Shown: positions 47,001 through 54,835 of the stretch, one piece after another
Layout of the letters: each line of letters opens with the position of its first letter
Position numbering within the stretch: position 1 is the stretch's first letter
From: Dendrolimus kikuchii
Lineage: Eukaryota; Arthropoda; Insecta; Lepidoptera; Lasiocampidae
Direction of reading: 5' to 3'
DNA length: 64,000 nt
Assembly (NCBI GenBank): GCA_019925095.2
Contig: CM034406.1
Coordinates: 9,861,388-9,925,387 of the forward strand
Position numbers and translations under genes: made by a program
The notes under the pieces: generated by a model
What the model was told of the DNA's origin: nothing
Databases searched by the model: none
The model's input: only the letters and a program-made list of their open reading frames with translations

Positions 47001-50000
47001 TGAGCGATAATTTGGTAGCTATAGAAACAAAACTTGGTTGGACGGTACAAGGTCCGACTGTTGGTAGGCATTCTTGTTCTGTTAATTTCAATAGTACTAA
47101 AACAAGTTTTGATGTTGATCTGCAGAATTCAAAATTATTAGAGATTAGGGATGAAACTTCTGTTAAAAGCAATGAAAAAATTGAGAAGAAGTATGAAGTA
47201 GAATTTCCATGGAAAGAAAGTGGTAATATTTTGTCAAGTACAGACGACTTAAAGGTAAAGAGTAGATTAAAGTTGTTTATAAATGATGTGAGTTATGATG
47301 AGAATTGTAACAAAATAAATAATCAATTAATTGTACGTATGCTGCGTAAAAAATGGAGGAATTTGGAAATACGTTATCTTGTGAAAAAAGTATTAAGAGA
47401 ATGTATAAAATGTAAACGTTACAAGGCATGTGCACTTTCACCAACACTTTTCTCTACTAATCAGGTTCAGTGTGTATAATTTCAATGTAATATAAATAGA
47501 ATTAACAGGGAGGATGTGACTGAAGATTGAAAGGGGATTGTATGGCGCTTTTTACTTCCATAAGCGCCATGGTGGGGAGGCTGATGCGTGAAGTTAGTAT
47601 GAGAGTTTAGTATGAGAGAATGGTGCAAAGAGTGAGAAGTTATTACAGAGTATGCTAGGCATAATTCCAAGAGTCAGTTGATAGGATTAAACAAATATAA
47701 TATAATGAATATAAGAGACATTGGGCAAGTTGTATCATATAAGAATATAAAGTAATGTAGATAGAGTGGGAAAGTTAGGTTAGCATGACTGTGGTGAGCG
47801 TATACGTCCTTGACAACGTCTGTATTCTTTGGACTTGTCGGTTTTACAGATTCATCATCAGAGATACTAGCTATTGAGAATTCTCAAAGTTCCAAGGATA
47901 CAAATTATCGCTCGAGTACCGGACGTTTGGTAAAGGTATTGATTTGTAATATAATATACGCCACTGTTTTATTTTTTAATATTTCTGATTACATTTGTTT
48001 TGAATTGTATAAATTTAATTGTATAACTTTAATTTAATTGTATGTATTTTTCTTTGTTTTGTTTTGCAATTTTTAATTGCAACACGGCGGAGTATGTTGC
48101 GGAATAAATACTTTTTGTTATAATACTGGCAGCTCGATTTTTGATGTTTTTATAATTAAAACAAATCGAGTTGGTTGCGATTCGAACGTAGAGAAAAAAT
48201 GGTGTTTCATTTTATTTAGTCCCATTTTTATTTATATATACATATGATTTTGTCTCGTTCGGGTCCATCACTATTTTAGTGGTCGAATAAGCTTTATCTG
48301 TTGTAATCGCCGAAAGAATACTTTATTACAAATTAAGAAAAGTAATGACATCGCAATGGTGTCTAATAGGTAATTTATGGCTGATTATCAATCCATGGTA
48401 TTCAGTCTAACTGTACATTATTCAGTTTAAGTTATATTATATTGATTTTTCACTAAAGGTCACTTTAAATAACTTAACAGTAACTTTAGAAAATAATAAA
48501 TGTTGAACACCAAAATATATAAAATAAATCTACCGATAAAATTGCTAAGCTGGCCACACTAAAATGATCACGATGTGTCATAATGAATAATGACAGTAAC
48601 ATTTAAATAGTAGCACAGATTAATATGATTATTTACTTTTTATAGGCAAAGGAATTAATGTAAAGTTGTCCCCAATGACGTCATCGGATAATTTGTTTAA
48701 AAATCGAATTAAAAAAAAACTAACTCTTAAAACACAAAAATATTCAAATTAGTATCTTAAAATACCCTATTTTACATAATAAAAATATAAAATCAGAGGG
48801 TAATTTTTTTTGAACAATCCCCATTCCATATCGTAGCGCTGTGGGAAAAACTCAGCTGGGATCTCATACTAAATTCCCACGGTGTGCGAGAGAAACGTTG
48901 CGTAAATACATAGACGAAGCGGTTGAAAGAAGTGGGGATGAACACCCGTTCCGTGGCGAGCAGCGCGGTGGTAGAACGAAGATAAAGGCACCATTCTGAA
49001 CAGTTCCTCGAAACTCTCCCCGTTAGGTATACGAAAGCCACTAATCCGCCTCAATTATGCGTGACGTATACATCGTCTGTTCCTCTAAACTGAAAATATA
49101 AAAGAATACTCACATTGACAATCATCCAGATAGCGCCACGGGTCATACATACTTCTCTCACTGTTTTGGCGTTTCATTATTTAAAACATATTTCTTTTAG
49201 ACCGAACCAGTCAATAAACTGAAATGAAACATGTATTAGAACTTTAAATTTCAGTGCAAACGGATGCCTACTTCTTCCACTTAGTGAAGGCAATATGACT
49301 CTCCGATCAACTAATCCATTCGACCCACCGATCTTCAATGCTGGATATTTCACCCATGCTGACGACATGGTCATGCTTAGAGATGCAGTTAGATTTATAC
49401 GAAAATTAATGGAGACCAAGGTTTGTTTTCTCCCTTGAAATTTTAAGTGAATTTCGGTTTCAAAAAGTTGCGACAAAGTCGGAGGCAGCGGAGATGGGAA
49501 AAAAAGGTTTGTTTCAGACAAACTGTATTCTAGTTTGGCAAAGTAATTGTTTGTAAAATCTTGTAACTTTTTAAAAATAAATAAATAAAATAAAAAAACC
49601 CGACTGCATTCAAAGCAACGCACTATTAAGACCGAAACAAGATTGAGAATAGGAAACTAAATTAAAATAAACTATAAACAAAGTAAACTCTATTTCGGTT
49701 GAACAGACTATATTATAAGCTGAAAGCCTAAATCAAAATACCCGCATTAAATTTAGCTCATAATAATTCTGTTAAACCGAAAAGTTTACTTTGTTTATAG
49801 TTTATTTTAATTTTGTTTTCTATTATCAATCTTCTTTCGGTCTTTTTAGTACACTTTTAAATTGTCTTTTTTGCAGTCGGGTGTTTGATTATTTATTTTA
49901 TTTTAGACATTTTTCGTGTCCAGATACTCTTATTTATAACTATACTAAATTTCATATGATAGCACGAGGCCCGACACAAACATGGCGGACCATTTTTACT

Positions 50001-50941
50001 CTATCAAAAACTTTTTAAACTAATTTATTATTCATAATTAAATTTAAGCATACAACTTATTCTTGTAATCCTCTTTTCATTTTTTTTATATTGAGACCAT
50101 ATTGGTATTGCTTTTTTATTAACGTATTATTTGTCGCGCCAAAAATCCGCCATTTTTTTTTTTTTTTCAAACATATATCTAAGGACACTTGGGTTTTTAA
50201 GACGAATATGACCGAGCCAGCAGAGATGGTGAGATTTTATCTCCCCAATCATGTTGGGCTCGGTTGAGGCCTTCTATTTCGTATATATAGTTAAATAATT
50301 AATATTAATTTAATTGATTACAGACATTACAAAAACATGGCATAACGTTACACCCGAAGACAATCTCGCACTGTGGCGAACCAGGGGACTGGTTAACCGA
50401 GTGGATTGAATGCTTAGTGCGATATCACACGGACCCACAAAATCACCAGCTTGGTAGCACCGCCATTGGTCGGGTCGTGGACCATGAGCTCAGGGTCAAA
50501 GGAATTAAGAGTAAGTACAATAGCAGTGTACCAATAGCAAACTTGGGGAAGGTTGGCTGAACGACGAGAGTACTTTTGCAGTCCAGATATTATAACAGCT
50601 AAGGTATAGAAGAATTAGTTTTCCATAAAATTCTTTCGGTACAAAATTTTAACATTAACGCTGCTCAAACGGGCCACCGACCACAGCCGCGGAACGCAAG
50701 CGGCGGAGGTGCGTGACCGCCACCGGCCGGCCATACTTGTGTGGGAAGTTCCAACAACATCTATGAAAAAGGGTACCTATCAGCTTGTCACTGAACCAGT
50801 TTACTGAAACTTTGATCTTTTACAGATTTAAGAGTGATCGACGCCGGTGTAATGCCGCACCATGTCACGGGGAATCCACAAGGCGCGATCATGATGGTTG
50901 CTGAACGAGGGGCCCACTTTGTAAAGATAGATCATCAGTAA
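33513..50941 (+). CDS. GMC-family FAD oxidoreductase (glucose dehydrogenase-like), 11 exons
   Basis: FAD-dependent alcohol/sugar oxidoreductase of the insect GMC group; substrate unknown. Exons: 33513-33530, 34997-35239, 37142-37313, 38222-38421, 39309-39436, 39862-40039, 41076-41333, 42252-42394, 49255-49420, 50324-50510, 50826-50941 (TAA). All are GT..AG with matching phases; 1,809 nt, 602 aa, the usual family size. The dinucleotide fold GAGTAG is at residues 68-73 and LLLEAG at 89-94. GMC signature 1 (GKGVGGTSLLNGMMYHRG) is near 141-158 and signature 2 (GALSTPQILMLSGIG) at 319-333. The C-terminal active-site region has His543 (NHQLGSTAIG) and Asn581 (TGNPQGAIMMVAE), matching the two catalytic positions. 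These motifs depart from the common HPVGTCKMG and GNTNAPT forms. Exon 1 codes only MILAPE; its splice to ECGCPL... is my inference, supported by GTAAGT and an in-phase TGTAG acceptor. The cysteine-rich N-terminus with a hydrophobic stretch (about 26-37) may be a signal anchor. Intron 8 carries nested transposons. Confidence 0.93.
33838..33870 (+). repeat. (TCTG)n tract at the head of a Helitron-like repeat
   Basis: CTGTCTGTCTGTCTGTCCGT followed by GGAAAACTACTGGACCTATT..., the arrangement seen at the 5' side of many insect Helitron-like repeats; AAACTCTAGTG-like ends follow near 34585. Lies in GMC intron 1. Confidence 0.5.
34185..34492 (+). repeat. Degenerate 9-bp minisatellite (TTTGGTCAA-type)
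   Basis: About 300 bases built from 9-base words such as TTTGGTCAA, TTTGGTCAT and TTTTGGCCA, with unit drift. Because the unit is a multiple of three, both strands stay open (LVILVNLVIL... on plus, KMTKLTKTAKL... on minus). I do not regard either frame as a gene. Lies in GMC intron 1. Confidence 0.8.
35871..36062 (+). repeat. Helitron-like family H copy inserted in SINE U
   Basis: TATAAAGCTGAAGAGTTTGT ... CATTTATCGAGGAAGACTAT ... AAAGAATGTTTCAAAATC. The CGCGGGTTAATTT near 36742 may be its displaced 3' end, with a SINE S copy in between. Confidence 0.6.
36185..36425 (+). repeat. SINE-like family S copy, 5'-truncated
   Basis: CAGGTGGTAGGGCATTTTCC ... CTGTCTGCTGGTCTCCTGCA then AATAAAAAAAA. Innermost layer of the nested set in GMC intron 2. 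Confidence 0.75.
37955..38016. repeat. (TA)n microsatellite
   Basis: About 60 bases of TA with one TG step, in GMC intron 3. Confidence 0.95.
42000..42190 (-). repeat. tRNA-derived SINE family T
   Basis: Minus strand begins AGAAGCCGTGGTAGCTTAGT then GGTTAACGCACTCG (A-box-like), and GGGGCCGAATCTTGACC (B-box-like). The plus strand carries ATGTTTTCCTTTACTGTTAG, found in related form at 63225-63255. In GMC intron 7. Confidence 0.65.
42532..42681 (-). repeat. Jockey-like LINE 3' end, first half of a split copy
   Basis: TTATAGCTGGAGTACAGCAG ... CATTTTTGAAGAAT is the reverse complement of the tail of the LINE at 6250-6412. The copy resumes at 48825 after a 6.1 kb insert. Confidence 0.75.
43084..43605 (+). 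pseudogene. Mariner/Tc-type transposase relic
   Basis: Open from YINERLRKWRLERCRNLFKR to NNLFTDEKIITVEEN (first catalytic Asp in the TDEK block), then a deletion, then frames with QQGSVPSHEANSIQHWLQAN and WPSSSSDLNSLEYSL, the block holding the last catalytic Asp. Stops and frameshifts make it non-functional. The middle, between the first and second catalytic residues, is deleted. Confidence 0.75.
44985..45168 (+). mobile_element. 5' LTR remnant of a BEL/Pao element
   Basis: AATAAATACTTTTTGTTATA ... TCGTTCGGGTCCATCA matches the last ~166 bases of the 3' LTR at 47515-48270, with small indels. The upstream ~590 bases of the LTR are absent. Followed at 45173 by TGGCGACCGTGAG, the usual BEL/Pao primer-binding site. 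Confidence 0.85.
45239..47479 (+). CDS. BEL/Pao gag-protease-integrase ORF with reverse transcriptase deleted
   Basis: One uninterrupted frame of 746 codons starting 66 bases after the primer-binding site. About residues 110-330: the gag region typical of this group (LPRLELPKFNGEIKQWLVFW). About 350-425: three cysteine/histidine knuckles (CIWCDKTHMSSEC, CFRCLCIGHNVFSC, CLICSRSHHPIMC). About 460-640: retropepsin-type protease with active site LLDSGAQRSFV. From about 690 the frame passes straight into an integrase zinc-binding remnant (...LVKKVLRECIKCKRYKA) and stops. Reverse transcriptase, RNase H and the integrase catalytic core are missing. So this is an internal deletion product that stayed in frame, not an autonomous element. 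Not a host gene as far as the sequence shows. Within GMC intron 8, same strand. Confidence 0.85.
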   Translation: MERTSANRKLARRRFSLIVKKLEDLLKDNTINEVYVQFKRLKIAFDTLISSQNQYFEVLLENGVSDEQIDQELEQSGTYEIIFYNLEEKINNLLSSEHNDTQSVKCTNNKKENKPERHFQLPRLELPKFNGEIKQWLVFWAQFQKIHLDDNIDNDDKFQYLVQSMEEGSSAKELVMSFPPTGENYRKVVEQLKRRFARDELLIEHYVRELLQLVITQTKTGAKMATRSLYDKLMTQIIALESMGITKDKYAAFLYPMVESALPEETLRAWNRSSYNCISTDDKDKSNLCKLLEFIRSEVESEERIRLSRSSFLMEELMMTAPTASFLAETVKKSVKPEAEGESSLKKIKQKNCIWCDKTHMSSECYAAQRMTLEERKGLLKKKRACFRCLCIGHNVFSCRKSLRCLICSRSHHPIMCPDVIKSTESREKDEKPIIMKQVIKHSTVLLQTVCLKIVHNGKAIIVRALLDSGAQRSFVRSDVIEMLQIQSDSYEKLQHNLFGGAVTKLKNHRAFVLNCQSIDGKYEFLLDALENKVICDELPKVGPGELSSELKNRGIILSDCVNDVSVISLLIGSNVLGSLYTGRTVHVSDNLVAIETKLGWTVQGPTVGRHSCSVNFNSTKTSFDVDLQNSKLLEIRDETSVKSNEKIEKKYEVEFPWKESGNILSSTDDLKVKSRLKLFINDVSYDENCNKINNQLIVRMLRKKWRNLEIRYLVKKVLRECIKCKRYKACALSPTLFSTNQVQCV
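47515..48270 (+). mobile_element. 3' LTR of the BEL/Pao element
   Basis: Starts TGTGACTGAAG right after a purine tract ACAGGGAGGA (47505-47514) and ends GGGTCCATCA, i.e. TG...CA ends. Its final part repeats 44985-45168. 756 bases. It contains AGTATGTTGCGGAATAAATA near 48090, a plausible processing signal. Confidence 0.8.
48823..49080 (-). repeat. Jockey-like LINE C-terminal region, second half of the split copy
   Basis: Minus-strand frames read EELFRMV, FYHRAARH, then VHPHFF, the same series as SEELYRMV, FYHRTARH and FHPHFL in the LINE at 6060-6160. Continues the copy at 42532-42681. Confidence 0.7.
49599..49881. mobile_element. Foldback element with CCCGACTGCA ends
   Basis: CCCGACTGCA...TGCAGTCGGG are the ends; about 100 bases on each side pair (AAAATAAACTATAAACAAAG against its reverse complement at 49784-49810). 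Non-coding, in GMC intron 9. Confidence 0.75.
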
Positions 50942-51834
50942 CAAAGCACAGTAACAACTATGGACAAATAGTTTAAGAAAATATTTCAGGATCATGCCCG
51001 AATTTGTTACGCAACAATTTTTTTTATAATTATCAAATTATCTAAGTACGTGCCTCCCTCCTCACCATTATCCGAGAGTTATATCCCGTTTGCGTTCGGT
51101 GCGTTCGCTCCGATGCCCAGAATCTACTTCCCTTTTTTTTCTTCTCCGCTTTGCGCATTCTTCAGCATCCCTCGTTTTGAGACCATTGGTATGCATGGTT
51201 CACAACTTCAAGCAAGCATTTATTGGGCCTTCCCCTATGACCGGCACTCGGTGGAGGCGGCATAGCTAGACATTTGTTCCCCACGTAATTAGCTAATCTC
51301 CGTAAATCGTGTCTTTACCAGCGTAAGAGACTCTCTTGTAGTTTGTCTGCTATGTCACGGACATAAAGACTGCCGCAGATGGGGGGAATTCCTAACACGG
51401 TTTTTCCGCGTGACTCCACACATCCTTCGCAACATATTCATCTTCGTGACACGCGGCTCTTGCTTGAGCCACTTAAGTAAGTACCCACCTCCCTATATAG
51501 AAATATTATTTTGTAATTGTAGAATATTTATTTCAAATACTTATCTACAATTAAGATTTACAGACATTAAAATAAAACATAAATTTAAAGTATAGGTAGT
51601 AAAAAATACAAATAATAAATGGGTCCCAAATCACCATTAGTTGGGAACTTTCCCAAAACGCTGGCCGTTTTACCAAGTTGGATGGCAAAGGTAATTCCTT
51701 GCCCCAAATATAGGTCCAGCCTTTTGGTCCCGTTTTGTGATTAAAAAAACCACAGATTTGTCAATCTATGTCTATGCATATAACAATGGATGTAGTTAAA
51801 TATAATGTATACCTTGTTTTTTCTTACTTTTACT

Positions 51835-52017
51835 TTCTTCTGTGCGTGTGTGACTAAACTCCTCCTAAACGGATGGACCGATTTCGATGAAATGTTTTGT
51901 GTGTGTTCAGGTGGATTCGAAAATAGTGTAGATGCACAATTGGACCCGGTAGGTGGCGCTGCAATCGGGTTCAATTATTTTTTTCAAGGCAGGACAACGT
52001 CTGTTGGGACCGCTAGT
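51835..52017 (+). repeat. Helitron-like fragment ending in CTAGT
   Basis: TTCTGTGCGTGTGTGACTAA, ACGGATGGACCGATTTCGAT, GGTAGGTGGCGCTGCAATCG, then ACGTCTGTTGGGACCGCTAGT. Best preserved of the three copies in the window. Confidence 0.65.
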
Positions 52018-52314
52018 TTTTGTACAAAATCTTAGTTACATTGTGCCTTTAGATGATTAATATAAAACACTTTTTAATATCTAACGTTAGACGTGGCTAA
52101 GTTGTTTAAGAGATTTACACATCATTAAATAGTGTAATTCATTGCAAAAATCCTATTTGTAATGTACGAAAATGATCTTCTACGGAAAAACAGCGTGTAG
52201 GTTAGATAAGTATATAGCTATCTCGTGAAGAAACTATATTCATATTATATTGCTATCTATCTATACTTACTAATTTCTTAATTAATTATAAAATTAAGTG
52301 AAGGTAGTATTAAG

Positions 52315-52568
52315 AGATGTTATATACAATGCAAAAGTGGATGGATGCAGAAGTCGTGGAAGGCCACGACACACCTTCCATGATCAAATTGATCGTGTAC
52401 TAGCAGAAGGTGATGTCAGGAGCCTTAAGAACAGAGGAGCGTGCATGACAAAAGCTATGAATGTCAAAGAAGCAAGTGAGGTGTGTAAGAATAAGCCTGA
52501 ATGGCGCTCTGTTGTACGTGCCTACCCCGCAAGGGAACTGGCGTGAAGTTATGTATGTATGTATATGT
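52315..52568 (+). repeat. RTE-like LINE, C-terminal coding end and TATG tail
   Basis: Frame encodes KVDGCRSRGRPRHTFHDQID and ends ARELA*, about 95 per cent identical by eye to 24075-24325, then TTATGTATGTATGTATATG. Confidence 0.85.
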
Positions 52569-53184
52569 AGGTAGGTATTTTATCGAAGTGGGTACATGCT
52601 TCATGCCCACTCCACTGCTTGGGGATTCGCGGGGACTGTCGGGTATCCACTAAAAGCATCCCCGTGTTCATTAGCCGAGTCGACTCTACGACTTAGCAAG
52701 TGCAAGTCTGTCCACATCAAAGGGTTTACTTTCAAGTGCATTTCGTCGAACCCGATTGAAAAACTAGAACGACGAAAGTCGTTACAAAGATGCCCTCAGA
52801 TTACAACGGACGAACCATATTGCTTAAAGCAGGGATTCCCAAACTACTTCGGGCAAGAGACCCTTTTCCAAAATGAACTGATAACTCACAAAGCCCATAG
52901 CCAAATTACTTTAAAAACCTTGGCGGTTGGTTAAGTGTGTAAACTTGACATCATTTTCTCATCAAAATTTAACAAAATAAGTAGCCATAAAATTCACTAA
53001 TTATCAAGTGTAATTAATAATTATGAATACAAATTACATAAAAAATGCTTTAATTATATAAAAAATCACATTTGTACACGTAACACAACTAATAATTAGA
53101 ACTTGTGTTAATTAATAGGGGTCCATTTTCAAACCTCGTCGACCCCCAATATCTGTTTCAGTTTATGTTGACCTTTGGAAAACC

Positions 53185-53507
53185 GTTTTTTTTTTTTTTT
53201 TTTTTATTGCTGGAGTTCAGCAGACAGGCAGACGGCCCACTCGATGGAAAGCGGTTACCATCACCTATGGACATTTGCAACACCAAAGCTGCTACAAATG
53301 CGCTGCTGCTCTCTTAAGGGAAACTGGAACCTGGTCACTAATGCCGGAACACAACTCAAGGTTGTTATGGCGACATACTTTAGACCAGGGGTGGTAGCCA
53401 TCCAGTCGGGCAAATGCCCTACCACCTGGCTGTGGGTTGTTTTGTCGCCTCTTACGACAGGCCGCCCGGCCGCAGGAAATTGTACTCTTTCTCCGTTCCT
53501 GCACGGG

Positions 53508-53512
<5 letters not shown>
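53185..53512 (-). repeat. SINE-like family S, reference copy
   Basis: T-run of about 23, GCTGGAGTTCAGCAGACAGG, ... GCGCTGCTGCTCTCTTAAGG, ... GGGTGGTAGCCATCCAGTCG-like, ... TCTTTCTCCGTTCCTGCACG. The best copy to build a consensus from. Its 3' 100 bases (on the minus strand) equal the tail of the Jockey-like LINE at 6300-6412. Confidence 0.85.

Positions 53513-53555
<43 letters not shown>
53510..53555. repeat. (TA)n microsatellite
   Basis: About 44 bases of TA directly abutting the 5' end of the SINE S copy; CCTGCACGG repeats twice just beyond it. Confidence 0.9.
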
Positions 53556-53559
<4 letters not shown>

Positions 53560-54131
53560 ATATATATCCTGCACGGATAATTTTTTTCCTTCCTGCACGG
53601 ATTTTAACCCCAGGAGGGATAACGACCACTGGTTATCTCTGGCTTAAAGCAATAATTTCCAGGAAACCTTTGTTAGTGTTTGTTTTGTTGTTTATAAGTG
53701 TCTAGGAAAATACATCTGTGATTAAGTTAAGTAAAGCTGTAGGGCAAATAGCTCGAATAAAAAAAAATAGTTGGTCTTATTTAGACAGTAAAAAACTATT
53801 ATCCAAATTGTCGATATATGCAAAAGTAGTAAATAAATCTTTATGTTTCCCATTTTATTTTAAAAGATGAATATTATTTGTTCTAGTAATCCAATGAGAA
53901 TGTGTCATTTGCACCAATTCTTAGGACTTTTTATTTTTACCGCTTTACCAAAAAAAAGAAATATCATGTTTTTGTTATTTGCACAGATTCATCATTATTA
54001 AGATTTATTGGCATCAGCTTCCATTAATAAATCCACGTTAAAGTAATACTGTGTTGTTGCCAAAAATACACTTGCTATAAATAAGAATTAATTGCCAATT
54101 AACTTCATTCTGAGGATAATAACGTTATAGT

Positions 54132-54365
54132 AGACGGCCTCTGAGGTTAACGGGCTAAGCCTTTGCCGGCCTACCTCACTGCAACGCAAAGGTTCCAGAT
54201 TCGATTCCTGGTATATTAAATTTCGGAAACGTATTTTCTCCGTTATTTACTATGGTCTGGGTGTCAGGGATCGGCCCCAGAGTAGTCCGTTGTATATTAC
54301 CCATAACACAAGCGTAACTTGCTTAATTTGGGGATATACAATATGTGTGTTTGTCTGCCGATTAT
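54132..54365 (+). repeat. tRNA-derived SINE family U, intact copy
   Basis: GGGCTAAGCCTTTGCCGGCC, a B-box-like GATTCGATTCCTGG, GGATCGGCCCCAGAGTAGTC, ending ATATGTGTGTTTGTCTGCCG. Uninterrupted counterpart of 35761-36890. Confidence 0.7.
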
Positions 54366-54607
54366 TATTATAGTTTGAAGAATAAATTAATTGACTGAGA
54401 AGTTAGAAAGCTGTTGGCATTATCCATCCAAAATCATCTTAATCAATCTATATTATAATAAATGGTTCGAGTTTGAAAAATGCGTTTAAAAATATGAAAA
54501 AAATCAGGGGGATAATTCGAAAAGGACCCCGGAGATTCCGAAAATGCAATTTTTAGAATTTTGTTTATCTGCTACAGCATCACGTGAAAACGATTGAAAG
54601 GATTTAA

Positions 54608-54835
54608 TTTTTTTTTTTTTTTTTTTTTTTTACAAGGGGCAATCCATTTGCGGACCCCCCGCCGGGAACACTTCGGCGGGGGAGTGTGGGACTCGCCGGC
54701 TAGAGAAGCCGGAATACCCACTAAAACCCCTTGGTGCCACCTGACGCCATGAGCCGGGGTCACGGGATATGCGTGAGCTTTTCTTCCGCGACCCCGGCTG
54801 GCGTGGGCCCACCCCAGCAAGGGGCGGGCCTCTCC
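54608..54835 (-). mobile_element. Short retroposed insert with poly-A and 12-bp target duplication
   Basis: GAAAGGATTTAA stands at 54596-54607 and 54836-54847. Between them lies a T-run (poly-A of the minus strand) then a strikingly GC-rich ~200 bases (GGACCCCCCGCCGGGAACAC, TGAGCCGGGGTCACGGGATA). Exact duplication plus poly-A means target-primed reverse transcription. The GC-rich body is probably the 3' end of a LINE of R1 or similar type, or a SINE derived from it. Confidence 0.85.

Larger units (their letters stand above)
42682..48822. mobile_element. 6.1 kb inverted-repeat element carrying a mariner relic and a BEL element
   Basis: Left end GGGGATTGTTCACTTTTTTT and right end (reverse complement) GGGGATTGTTCAAAAAAAAT share 12 identical terminal bases. 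They interrupt one LINE copy: joining 42681 to 48825 restores the LINE order exactly (GAAGAATTCCATATCG against GAAAAACTTCATATCG in the copy at 6210-6260). A 2-base AT flanks each side. Content: a mariner-type transposase relic at 43084-43600, AT-rich DNA, and a BEL/Pao element. The host element's superfamily is not established. Confidence 0.65.

Noticed and set aside
53175..53629. Frames of 70-120 codons on both strands
   Set aside because: They lie within SINE-like family S and recur in each copy; not a gene.
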